Positions 34,437-47,460 of a stretch of DNA of 64,000 nucleotides are shown one piece after another. The position numbers and the translations under genes are program-made. The notes beneath the pieces are model-generated. The model did not search any database, was not told the origin of the DNA, and saw only the letters and a list, made by a program, of their open reading frames with translations. The first letter of the stretch is position 1, and every line of letters begins with the position of its first letter. This DNA comes from Glandiceps talaboti. Taxonomy: Eukaryota > Hemichordata > Enteropneusta > Spengelidae. The stretch covers positions 10,522,440-10,586,439 of the forward strand of contig NC_135571.1 in the NCBI RefSeq assembly GCF_964340395.1. The letters run 5' to 3'.

Positions 34437-34806
34437 TGTAATATTATAAAATGTTAGTGTTTTTCTACAGCTATATAGGCCTATAGAGCACTTTCCCACT
34501 CTACGCTCAAAGCGCTTTAAAATTATTACCCCTGCCATGTATCTATAGCGGCACAACGGCCCTTTATACTTCCTCAACTCCCTGGGAAGCATACAATGCA
34601 TTACAGCCTCTATAAACACATGGTATTAAAGCATTCACATTGCAACCTCTATCCTACCAGGTCCCCAATAATACAGCTGGGTCGACTAGGACACAAGTAT
34701 GGTTCAATTTTTGTCCTTAGCTATTGACAAACATATGGTAGTAGTGAGGCCCTAACCTGCAACCTGCACATAACAAGCTGTCTATTCTAACCAGTCACCA
34801 TGACTA
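34437..34806 (-). mobile_element. tRNA-derived SINE (SINE-A), minus strand
   Basis: Read on the minus strand it begins with a tRNA-like head (gtcatggtgactggttagaa, tgcaggttgcaggttagggc) followed by a body containing gccgctatagatacatggca and the tail motif aaagcgctttgagcgtaga. The same head is tandemly repeated at 63735-64000. Box B is mutated (ggttaggg), so this copy is probably silent. Confidence 0.6.
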
Positions 34807-35007
34807 AAACAGCCCTTCAATAAAAATGAAAAATGACAATTCAGATGTAATATACGCTATAACTAAAATGTGGTCAATGTGTTAGTATTACTAAGTTAAC
34901 ATAAAACTACACCAGTGTATATACTAAGTTATTATAACTTAAGATAACAACACCTGTGTATATGTATAGTACGTAACAAAGTAACTGCACTAATATATGA
35001 TGAAAGA

Positions 35008-35370
35008 CAAATGCCGACATCAGACCGTGGAAGAACAGAATCTGTTACAAACAGGGAAAGTAAACAAATGGATTTATAACACTTGGCACATGTTGGAATA
35101 GCAGAGACTTGTATTACATTTCATCATTTGATAAGAACAGTTTTATGGCCTCTTTACATAATATGAAATGCCAGGGGATCTGGAAATTTGTTTGTGAACG
35201 TGAACTATTATGTAAAGTGACCATAAAACTGTTCTTATCAAATGATGGAATGTAATACAAGTCTCTGTACTTCCAACATGCTGTGCCAAGTGTTATTAAT
35301 CCAATTCAGTTGTTTACTTTCCTTGTTTGTCACAGGTTCCATTTGTCCATGGTATGATGTCAGCAGTTGT
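35008..35370. mobile_element. Palindromic MITE family FB-1, copy 3
   Basis: It runs from aaatgccgacatcagaccgt to gatgtcagcagttgt. The ~150-bp arms are near-perfect inverse copies around a central unpaired segment of about 60 bp (cttgtattacatttcatcat against atgatggaatgtaatacaag). Confidence 0.85.
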
Positions 35371-35439
35371 AGAATGGCAACACTCATTATACTATACATT
35401 TGTAAAGATTTTCAGACAGAATAATTACTGACATATAAA

Positions 35440-35790
35440 GGCCTAAAAAAATTGTGTGGTTCCGATTACGCTCAATTTTAGAATAGGTGGGGTAGGTTGA
35501 TTTTTTTTAAGCGTGAGTGTCTAGTTCAGGTAGTTAAGTTTTCCGTTGTTTTCCATATGGTTTCTGTGTTATTGAATTCTTCCCACCAGATGTACAGCCA
35601 TTACAGATTGGAAGAACAGTTTTATACTGTCTTTTTAAGTTGATGTCTGTATCCACTATTTCTCGCGAAACTTGACAATTTTCGCAATTTTATTTTAATT
35701 TTTCTCAAATATCTAAAATAAAAAGTTTAGGGTCAGCCAAGAAAAACTAGGTGGGTTGGTAACCAGAACCAAACAATTTTTTTAGTCCTA
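35440..35790. mobile_element. TIR element family FB-4, copy 2
   Basis: It starts ggcctaaaaaaattgtgtgg and ends accagaaccaaacaattttt. It is collinear with 5547-5908 throughout. Non-coding. Confidence 0.7.
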
Positions 35791-36019
35791 AAATGTTTGT
35801 TTCGAGTTCAATCATTGACCGAATACGAACACTTTCATTTTCAATTTGGAACCAACTTTACTATGACGATTCTTGTCTGTCTACGTACTGCATACAAACT
35901 TTAAGGTTACAGCCTCTTCTGAGTTATATAACAAATATATATAATGTCATAGAGGGCGTTCTAATGTACCTTAGGTGAACTAAGTGATTAGTCAAATATA
36001 TCCTTGGAAAAATAATACA

Positions 36020-36500
36020 TATATGAATCAATCACAACAATTAAAGAGTACCCGTTTCCAGTATGAAGTAAAGTTCAGAGGCGCTGTACAGTTAGAAATT
36101 GAAAATTTTCGTGAATAAGTATGTTTTAAGGTTCTTCCTGAAGGCATTAACTGTGGGTGTCTGTCGAAGCTCCAGTTGTATTTTGTTCTGAAGAAGTGGT
36201 GCGGCAAGTGAGAAGGCACAGTCGGTAAGGAATTAAGTCTGTAATTGGGTTTAAACAGTAAATATTTGTCCGATGACCAAAGTGTGCGTAGATTAGGCTT
36301 CTCACGGATAGTGTCCGATAAGTAAGACGGTGAAAGACCATGCAATATTTCATAGGTGGTCAGGAGAACTTTGTAATCAACTCTGTAGTGTACTGGCAAC
36401 CAGTCCCGTTCCGTTAGTACTGGTGTAATGTGTTGATGTTTCTTTACCCGTGTGACGATCCTTGCAGTGCAATGAAACGGAGGTACAGCTCTAATTAGTA
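36020..36500 (-). mobile_element. LINE 3' fragment (CR1/Jockey-like ORF2 C-terminus)
   Basis: On the minus strand: VTRVKKHQHITPVLTERDW, then LPVHYRVDYKVLLTTYEIL, then HGLSPSYLSDTIREKPNL. These are the classic HWLPV-x-x-R and YKxLLxTY..LHGLSPSYL blocks of the region after the reverse transcriptase. The last ~50 codons are frameshifted. It lies just downstream of the SLC28 copy A stop codon, in the same orientation. Confidence 0.8.
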
Positions 36501-36576
36501 CTTTTTGATTGGTCAGTTTACAATTTTGACCAGGTGTAAGGTCGTTCTTCAGAAATAATGTTATCGATGTTGTCTT

Positions 36577-36668
36577 CTAGACTGATGGCGTTGTTAAATT
36601 CAATACTGGTGCTACTGTTGTCAAATCTGACGGATATATCGGTGAATCAAAATCTTCATAGAGTACAC
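36577..36668 (-). CDS. SLC28A3: SLC28 copy A exon 11 (C-terminal tail)
   Basis: It begins with two bases completing a Gly codon, then encodes [20 protein letters not shown] and a short Thr/Pro-rich tail to TAG (36577-36579). The acceptor is gattgacag. The tail is much shorter than in vertebrate CNT3 and lacks its Cys-rich region. Confidence 0.85.
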
Positions 36669-37655
36669 CTGTCAATCATAAAGAAAATATAGGTATTATT
36701 CAGTTGGGTTTAGATTCTTGAAAATTATTTAAATTATTAAAACACATGTGGCAACAAACACACGAACAAACAAACAAATAAACAAATAAATACATCTTCA
36801 ACACATGTGAGCATGCTATGGGACCCATTGACGAGCAAATACTACAACAAACACACAAACAAATACACATCTTCAATACATGTGGTCATAAAGCATACTA
36901 TGGGACATTTGAAGGAGTAAATACTACAACAAACAAACAAACAAACAAACAAACAAATGCGCATCTTCAACAAGTGGACATATAGCGTACTATTGGACCC
37001 ATTGGAGCAAATACTACAACAAAAAACCCAACTAACAAATACGCATCTTCAACAAATGGTCATAAAGCATACTATGGGACCCTTTGAGGAGCAACTACTG
37101 CAACAAACAAGCTAACAAACAAAAAAGCAAACATAAAATTAGTACTTGTAACACGTGCTGTCAAAACACATAATGTAGTCAAATGTATTGTAGACATTTA
37201 TACAGCAACACACATAAAAACACGTACCTGCAACACATGCAGTCATAAAACATGCGATGGAGCCTGCTATAAGAGCACGTACAGCAACTTCTGCAAGATC
37301 AGTTTTCCTTGCAGGACACATGGGTGTAATTCCTCCTAGCTGGATGCCCAAAGCACTAATATTTGAAAACCCACAGAGGGCATAGGTGGCAATCAACTCA
37401 CCACGTTTCTGAAGTAAAACACATTTATGGAAATGATAGAACAGTTGGTTGGAAATGTGACTTCATTTGTGCTAAATTAATGTAAAGCGAATAGATATAT
37501 ATATATATATATATATATGAGGAGATACAGTGGATTTCAAAATACTGTTCAATTTCTGTTTGATGCAACCACACAGATCTCATTAAGGAACTATGCACAT
37601 GCTTCACTTTAATACCATACACACACACATACACACACACACACAGGTATACACA

Positions 37656-37714
<59 letters not shown>

Positions 37715-40700
37715 CTATATACACATATACAAATTACCAATCTTACCGATATACGACCTTCTTTGAGTATGACTGAAAGTTTTGCATATGCAACGAATTC
37801 ATTCAGGAATGTTTTGATGCCAATCAATTCTGCTACGATGTGACAATCTTCCCATGGTGTTCCCATCAACCATGCCACAGGCATTAAGACGTATGAACAA
37901 ATTACCTGTAAGTTAAAAACCAAATCCCTTTCCTTTGTAAATGAATTAAGATGTAAGTATTATATAGTTAACATTAGTGTGCGTATGTACACACACAACA
38001 CACACACACACACACATACACACATACAGACACACACACAGACACACACACACACACACACATGCACACACACACGTACACAATATAAATATCCAAATAA
38101 TGATGACACTACTTGTGAGTTACTTTTAGATAGCTAGCTTACCTCAAAGGAGAGTTCAGGATAGCCCACCATACCACCAAGCCAGCTGAGTACTGCATTG
38201 ACAAATGCTAAGAGTGCAATAAATGCTATAAGATTGGCAGCAATATTGGCAACTAAAGAGACAGCGGTAGATGCCCCATTTGATGCTGCCTCTATCACAT
38301 TTCTCTCTTTCCTGTTAAATTTAGAAGAAAAAATATTTTAATTAGAATGTAACAAATTTTTTCCTTTTGTCCTTAGCACTAAATTAATGTCTGAGAAATT
38401 TTCCTCACACCTAAGGAAACATATTGAATAATCAAATCTTTCTGATTTCAATATGTAATAAATCAAACCTTGAATTCGTTTCTGTAATGTCTGTATATAT
38501 GTTAGTGCAACCCAAAATGGTTAACCTGATTGGCTGCCATCAATGACTCAATGACCAATGGGTGCCTCGCTGTACATGTTTACTAGGTTTAAAGATGAAA
38601 ACGTTCATACCTTGTCGATTCTCCAAATAAATGGCCTAGCTTGGCCCACTTTTCGTTTATGAAATTATACAATGTCTTTTATGTTGAGCCACCTGACAAT
38701 TACGTCCAATCAAATTTCAGCAGACATGTAAAAAATAGCTGAAATGGGAGCATATGATTGGTCTATGTTCTCCCGGACTATGACAACTTATGCCATTTGT
38801 GCTAACAAAAGAGTGCTAGATAGAGGACAAACGATATTCAAGTCGTAAAAATTAAGATGACAAGTAAACTATTTCATACAGTAATTAACAATGACAACAA
38901 CAACACTAACAACATTTTAATTATTCCCCACTATTTTTCTTCATTCAGCCAAGGAAACTATGAGTGACCTAAGGGGTCTTGTCACTACAAGTTGTTAGAT
39001 AGTTAGGTGGATAAGCACGAAGATTGTTCACTTTGGGGTAGAATGTTGAAATTTGGTGTGTATGCATAACTTTTGAATGCGAACTTATTTTGATATAGTG
39101 CCAATTGAATGGCGCCCTCTAGCGAGTAGTGACAAACCCCTAGATCACGAGTATTTTCCAGCTAAATGAAGAAAAATATTTGGGAATAATATACATCCTC
39201 AAACATAAATTACGAAAATCAGAATAATGGCGATTTGGAACGTGTAAACACTGTTAAACTTGTGACATACACGGGTTGTCGTGATGTAGAAAGACCAGGG
39301 TATATGATTCACATCTTCTGTTCAAAGATAATTTGGCTTTGTCTTATGATTTGTTTAAATGTTTTGTTCACTGATGCCTATATGATCTACAAACACTTGT
39401 AAAATGATAAGATAACTATACTTAGGAAGTTTATAATTGTAGTGTGTTGTTATCGTGATAAGACACGCATGGTTGTGTTTTCCCCTGAAATTTCTGTAAC
39501 TTCTTTTTTAAATGAAAAGTTCATTGTGATGATCGTGTATTGTTTGTCAAAATATAAGACTTGAGGACTTTGCAACCATCTTCCTCCTGAAACAGTTTAC
39601 TGAATATACTTAACCAATCAGAAAACAGCTTACTTAATGTCCATCTTCTTTAACACCTGTTCTTGACTCATGTAGTTTGAGTGCTCAATCTCTGGATAGA
39701 ATAATTTGGAGATTGCGAGAGCTGCCGGTGCTGACATAACTGATGCTGAGATAAGATGTGATGAACTGATACCATACGCAATGTAAGCACCAAGTACGCT
39801 ACCAGCTATTGTTGCAAATCCACCGGTCATGACTGCATGGAGTTCTGATTTTGTCATGTCTGCCAGGAAAGGTTTTATCAATAATGGCGCCTCAGTCTGT
39901 AAAGTGAGAAAACTCAGAAATTATGAACCCTAGTTTTAAAGTGGTCATATGGATGACGATTTAGTATTTATTTGGATTTTTAATTTATAAAACAATTCTA
40001 TCATGGCCATTGTCGCAAACCATGGCCTGTTTTACGGCAACGTTCTCACCATTTATTTCGAAATGTAGTGGTAGAAATAATAACTCTGGTTTGCCAGAAT
40101 GATCATGGCTTCCTACTTGAAAAATCAATGTGAAACAATATATGCCAAGTCCTTGTTTGTAACTCACTAAATTACAAAAGATTAATAAAATGTGTAAAAT
40201 CTTTGTTATTGTACGTACAATAACAAACTTTTTATACATTCTTTTAGCTTTTTGCAATGTATTCTGTTACAAACACAGACATAGTCTATGTTGTTTTACA
40301 TTGATTTTTCTAGTAGGAAGCCATGATAAAATTGTTTTATAAATTTAAAAATCCAAAATAAATACCAAATACTCATACATATGGTAAAAAGTTTGGGATG
40401 AATGATGCATCATGGGAAAAATGATGATAAATATGAATCAATCAGTATTGTTAACAATCTTGCTACATTGTTTGTAACCACAAATAACGTAGTCATGGTT
40501 ACAATGACCATGGTAGGAGATTTATCAATAGCTTCACATTAGGTACTATGGGTTGTCAGTGGCCGTGCGGTTATAGCTCGTACACCTCTTACCTCTGCAG
40601 TCTGGGTTCGAACCTGCCAGGTATCATCTGGTTTTGATTTAAAATTTAACCAGGTCTGTATGTAAGAAGGGTGACGTTTAGTTTTACCCTGCTGAACAAC

Positions 40701-43700
40701 GCAGGTTTTCCCCAGGTACTCCAGTTTCTTCCTGCTTCTTCAATACTAGGGCACTAGGGTGCTGCTCTTGCGGTGACCATTCAACAAATTTCCAACCGAA
40801 TTTATTTCGACAAATAAAGATTATTATAACTACAGATATATAATCCCATAGTCCTAATTTGCATGTGAGCATGTTCAGTCTGGTTTGCAAGTTCCCTACT
40901 AACAAATCCTAATTAGCATAGTGAAGGATTAGTAAGATAACAAGCTTACCTGACCGATAAAAATGTTGCCAGCAGCGTTCAAAGACTCAGTTGCTGACGT
41001 CTTCATAGTAATTTGCATAATCCATGCAACCTTACTGATCACAAATTGCATCACATCCAAATAATAGAGAATTGATATGACACAACTGAAAAATATAACG
41101 ACTGGTAGAACCTATAAAATGAACACAAAACATAAGAGTTATAAGCTAGGGATGATCACACAGTATGTCACACAAGCTTAGCAAACAAACATCGTTCCTT
41201 TAGGTCTAAACCCCCTCCCCCCTCCCCTTAAATGAATATTGAAAACTGAGACATCAACATGTTTTATATATGATGTAAACTATGATGAAAATTGTAGTAG
41301 TTACACCACTATGATTGATGCAATGTAAAAATATGATTGTGAACAATTAAAATACTACCAGAAACCCTGCACCATATCTCACATTAGAAGTAAATAAAAA
41401 AATTCATTAATTTTATCAACATCTCAGTAGTAAATACAAAAACTGTTATCATTGAAGGAGTGAAACTTTTCCATCGGAATTTGGTTAGAAGTGCAAAAAT
41501 GAAGTTCAGCAATCGCATTGATGCCAGCTAGACCCCCTCACCCCCTAAAGGAACGAAGTTTGCTTAATGAGCTTGAGTGACATTCTGCAATTATCCCTTA
41601 AGTTGGTAGATTATCATTAAGAACTAACCACTTTAGTAATTATATAATCATATGTATATGTATGGCCAAGAAACCAAGAAAAAAAAAATTTGTTTCAGGT
41701 CAGGAGAGTTTGTCTAAAAACGACGCGACGACACAATTTTTTTTTGGTTTGGTTTGTGTGCTTTTTTTGTAATTCTCAACAAACCTGTCACTCAATATCA
41801 GTAATTTCACGGTCTTTTCTCATTTGAGGCATTCAATTCCATACTTACCTGTCACTCAATACAATCATAGACCCTCCTGTAGGGACTATATGATACAATT
41901 AGGCTAATCTCGCTGTCTTTTCTCAGTCAAGGCATTCAATCCCATACTTACCTGTCACTCAATACAATTAGGCTAATCTCGCTGTCTTTCTCATTCGTGG
42001 CAATAAAAACTTGTAAGGTCTCGTCTACCCACTCTCACAGCCCACGAGCCTATAATACCCCAATACTCAGTTCTCATTGCCTCAATCGTCACCCAAAGTG
42101 GACGGCATTTCTTTTCTCGGCGACAATTGAGTACACTTCGAAGCCTTTTCAAACAAGACTTCTCATTTCGTACTCAGGCTCATAAGTTTTTTACATCGAT
42201 TGTGTACTTTAATCAAGTTTTAGTATACTTTTCGATCCTTTAAGAAATTTATTTCAAGAAACTTCTCATTGCGTCAGTGCAGTAAGGTCGTATCTGCCTA
42301 TACAATTTTAATTGCATAAGCAGATATGATCTTATTGCACTGATAAGATGTTCTAGTCTCTTTGGCTATACACACTAAAGCACAATTCAACCAACTGTCT
42401 CCATTAGAAGAGTCTTGAGAGATAGTGATACAAAAAAAAAATTATACAAACTTTTGCTGATCAATTGGAAAACTATAGTAACAGTAAAATGTTTAGAGAT
42501 GAATTATATTTACATGTTCTATATATAACACTCACCTTAAAAGCAAAGAAATGCACCATATAACTATCAGGGTCCATACCACTAAACAAAAACTTAGATC
42601 CTTCATCGGTGTACTCTAAAAATGTCTGTGTTTGGTCACCAAGCCATTTAAATGTTTGATAACCAGCTCTTGTTTTAAGAATGAACACACCAAGGATGAA
42701 TTGGAGACCGAGACCCCACAGAACTGGACGCCATTTTACCTGTTGCCAAACAAAACATTCATTTGAGTGTTAATGTCATGTTCTGCTATTGAGACCCAGC
42801 GCACCACTTGTTGTGTGTGAGTGTGTGAGTGTGTATGTGTGTGTGTCAGTGTGTGAGTGTGTGTATGTGTGCATGTCTGTGTCTGTATGTGCATGTACCA
42901 TTTATATGTATGTATGTATGTATGAATGCATGCATGCATGCATGTATGTATATATGTACGTACGTACGTACGTACGTACGTACGTATGTATGTATGTATG
43001 TATGTATGTGTGTGTTTGTCTGTGTTTGTGTTTCACTTTGTCGAAAAGAGTTGGTTCAAATAAAATGAAATTTTGCATACATGTTTATGGTAAATTATTA
43101 GCACAGGGGGCTCAGGCTTATAGTTAAGTTTATGAAAAACACAAACAAACAAACAAACAAACAAACAAACAAACAACAAGAAACCATAAACACACTAACA
43201 AACATGAACGACAGAATAATTCTACGTCAATATAAACAATGTTTCTATGCTACAAGAATTACAATATGTTTTCCTATATGTGAAATTATTGTAGAAATAC
43301 CTCTACTACGAGAACAATATTTCATATAAGGTGATTACGCACGGTGAATGTATTGTAATTCAGTGTCATATATATATATATCATTTTAATTGTCAGTGTT
43401 GATATATGTTTCTTGTTGTCTGTATGTTTGGGGGTTTTTTTGTCGGAAACATAACTTAGCTAAGTCTGCATGTGCTTCCTGTGTTAGCTAGCTACAGCTG
43501 GCATGGCTACAACTAAAACATTAAGGGCTCACTGAATGACTGCAGATGTGCATATATCATACACATTTTACGTTCCCTAAGAACACTTTAGATAGATAAG
43601 AAGCAGGCTTCCCACAGACCACTCGATACAAATATAGACAACATCATCCGACCCCTACACAGATGCACCACACATCGTCCTTGGAGAAACAAGCTATTGA

Positions 43701-46116
43701 AAGTCATCACATTGCAGGCTCAGATTTTAATTGACACATACAAGTGTACTGATTCAAAGTTACAAGTGATACGTGTGTGCACATAAAGTGCTTGCTTGTC
43801 AGCAGGAATGTGGTGTACTTGTTTATATTTGTAATGAGTGGTCTAGTCTGTGGGAAGCCTATTTCTTATCTAACTACATTGTTTTTGGGGAACATAAACT
43901 GTATATGATATGTACAGTCATTCGGTGATCCCTCCATGTTTTAGTTGTAATTGTTGGTCAAGACTGCAAAAAAATGTTCACGGATTATATATAGGCTTAC
44001 ATCTGGTTCATCTTACCTTCATGGGAGCTCTGGAGAAAATAAAACAGAACCCAATAAACACCACTAGACCCAGTGCGGAAATCATCTGTTCAGGATTATC
44101 TTTACCATACATCACCAAAAATACAATCAAACCAGCGATCAACAGGAAGTAGACGATCCTACAGATACAACAAAATATTAGCTCACATAGTGGCTCAATG
44201 AGTTACTACCAAGTTTGAGTTCAGTTAATTGTGAGTGGTGGTAAATGTGCTTCAGTAAGTACAACATTGCGAGTAAATTTTAAAATTAATATACACCAAA
44301 AACTAAGCCCGAAGACTATGTTGTTGTTGTTGTTGTTGTTTGTTTGTTTGTGTTTGTTTGTAAAGAAAACCCTAAAACTAGTATGAATCTGTTATGAACG
44401 TGTTTATCCTTATTTACCTGTCAAATTCTCAACCGATTTGAATTCCCCTGGGTCACATGATACGAATACAGGCCATGATTGGCTAATTACTTGGGAAAAG
44501 AATTGTTTACAGCTTGTCAACATTTACAGGGAATTACCAATGTTTTCAGAAGTGCAGACATTCTATCGTTAGTGTTATTTCATTTTGCCTACCTGTAGAC
44601 TTGAAGGACTTAGTCCTACATACACTATTGTAGCTATCTTAACTCATAGTACACCACTGACCAGCTAGCCTACCTGTAGATTTGAAGGACTAATACTACT
44701 ACACTATTTCAGCTATCCTAACTGTAGCCTACCTGTAGACTTGAAGGACTAATGCTACTACACTATTTCAGCTATCCTAACTGTAGCCTACCTGTAGACT
44801 TGAAGGAGTAACACTACTACACTATTCCACTATCCAAACTGTAGCCTACCTGTAGACTTGAAGGACTAATGCTACTACACTATTTCAGCTATCCTAACTG
44901 TAGCCTACCTGTAGATTTGAAGGACTAATGCTACTACACTATTTCAGCTATCCTAACTGTAGCCTACCTGTAGACTTGAAGGACTAATGCTACTACACTA
45001 TTTCAGCTATCCTAACTGTAGCCTACCTGTAGTCTTGAAGGACAAACACTACAGTACTACACTATTTCTGCTATCCTAACTGTAGCCTACCTGTAGTCTT
45101 GAAGGACTTACACTACTTCAGCTATCCTAACTGTAGCCTACCTGTAGACTTGAAGGACTAACACTACTACACTATTTCAGCCAACTTAACTGTAGCCTAC
45201 CTGTAGACTTGAAGGACTAACACTACTACGTTATTTCAGCTATCTTAACTGTAGCCTACCTGTAGACTTGAAGGACTAACACTACTACACTATTTCAGCT
45301 ATCTTAACTGTAGCCTACCTGTAGACTTGAAGGACTAACACTACTACACTATTTCAGCTATCCTAACTGTAGCCTACCTGTAGACTTGAAGGACTAACAC
45401 TACTACACTATTTCAGCTATCCTAACTGTAGCCTACCTGTAGTCTTGAAGGACTAACATTACTACACTATTTCTGCTATCCTAACTGTAGCCTACCTGTA
45501 GACTTGAAGGACTAACACTACTACACTATTTCAGCTATCTGAACTGTAGCCTACCTGTTCATCTTGAAGGACTAACACTACTACACTATTTCAGCTATCC
45601 TAACTGTAGTCTACCTGTAGTCTTGAAGGACTAACACTACTACACTATTTCAGCTATCCTACCTGTAGCCTACCTGTAGACTTGAAGGACTAACACTACT
45701 ACACTATTTCAGCTATCCTAACTGTAGCCTGCCTGTAGATTTGAAGGACTAACACTACTACGTTATTTCAGCTATCCTAACTATAGCCTACCTGTAGACT
45801 TGTAGGACTAACACTACTACACTATTTCACCTATCCTAACTGTAATTGTTTTAGAAGATTTGTAATTTGTCCAATTGGTGTGGTAAAAGTTTGTTTCTTA
45901 TTCAGTTTTGTCTTTTGGTGAACTTGTCCAGAAAAGTGTTCACAATTTTGTTAAGAGCGTGACACACAGTAGCAATATTTATTTATGTATGTACTGTGAT
46001 TCTCTCCATTGCAGGCATTGGAGAGATATTTATTTTTCTAATGATTATTTTATCATTACTTTTTATACTTGTCTTTATTGGCCTCAAGCCTGATTCAAGC
46101 AATAAATAAATGAATA

Positions 46117-46164
<48 letters not shown>

Positions 46165-47411
46165 AAAATAAAGAAAGAAAGAAAAAGAAATAAAGAAATA
46201 AAGAAAAAAAATCATAATTTTATATATATTGATGAAAATGAATATTTGGAATCATTTTCATGCTATCAGAAACTGTAACAGATCTCAACAGCGGCCATGT
46301 TCCTCCTCACACTAGTGATATACACATACTCATACACTTGGTCATGAAGTGAGCCAACAGCAGTGAGGCTTGGTAACCATGACGATATGTAAAAGGTTGT
46401 TGTGTATACTCACCATTTAAGAATGTACCATTTTCGGTCAATAGCCTCCATCATAGGTGTTAAACAGTTTTCTGAAATTGTTTCCCCAAAATAATCTCGG
46501 ACCAGCATGTACAGGAGGTACAGCAATACAAGTGCTGTCATGACAACAAGAGCGGTAGCTTTCTGGAAGTCGTAGTAGCAGGCGTAGATGAAATACGAGA
46601 AGTACAAAGACGTGAGAATACCATAGCAACTATAATGGATAGGTTTCTTGTGATCCACGTAGTACACATGGACTGTCGCAGAAGAATGTTGAACCCACTG
46701 TTAAAAAAAACGTAAAAAAGAACTGTGATGCATTATATCATACCAATACTAAACATTTTGGATTAAAGGAAAAGTCCAGTCAGACTTATTTCTGTCTTTA
46801 GTACACTTGTATTGATTACTGCTATCAACTTAAAGGTAAAGTCCAGTCAGACTTATTTCTGTCTTTAGTACACTTGTATTGATTACTGCTATCAACTTAA
46901 AGGAAAAGTCCAGTCAGACTTATTTCTACCTTTAGTACACTTGTATTGATTACTGCTATCAACTTAAAGGTAAAGTCCAGTCAGACTTATTTCTACCTTT
47001 AGTACACTTGTATTGATTACTACTATCAACTCAAACTAAAAGTCCAGTTAGACTTATTTCTACCTTTAGTACACTTGTATTGATTACTACTATCAACTCA
47101 AACTAAAAGTCCAGTCAGACTTATTTCTGTCTTCAGTACACTTGTATTGATTACTGAATTTTAAAACATGTGCTCTTTTCTCCAAATTACAGAGACCTTT
47201 TCCTACATGACTGCATCTGTATCTCACAGTAAACCTGTTTCTTGAGTTAGTTAGTATATTATGAAGAATTAAATTCACTCATCATAATATACAAACTATC
47301 TAACTTGTTTTATCTAAACTGTCTCACATGGTGTTTCATAGAAACTTGAAACTCATTGTCAATCAGTCATTTCTGCATCTGTTTGTCTCTGTTTCTGTCT
47401 GTTTTACCCCA

Positions 47412-47460
<49 letters not shown>

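Noticed and set aside
40553-40640. tRNA gene
   Set aside because: Box A and box B are present but the acceptor stem does not pair and a SINE body follows, so it is a SINE head.
43910-44152. Plus-strand ORFs overlapping SLC28 exons (also 60370-60684)
   Set aside because: Shadows of the minus-strand exons, which have clear family motifs.
45908-46093. Independent small gene
   Set aside because: The flanking ggcctcaagcctgattcaag and A-rich tail fit a LINE 3' end better.
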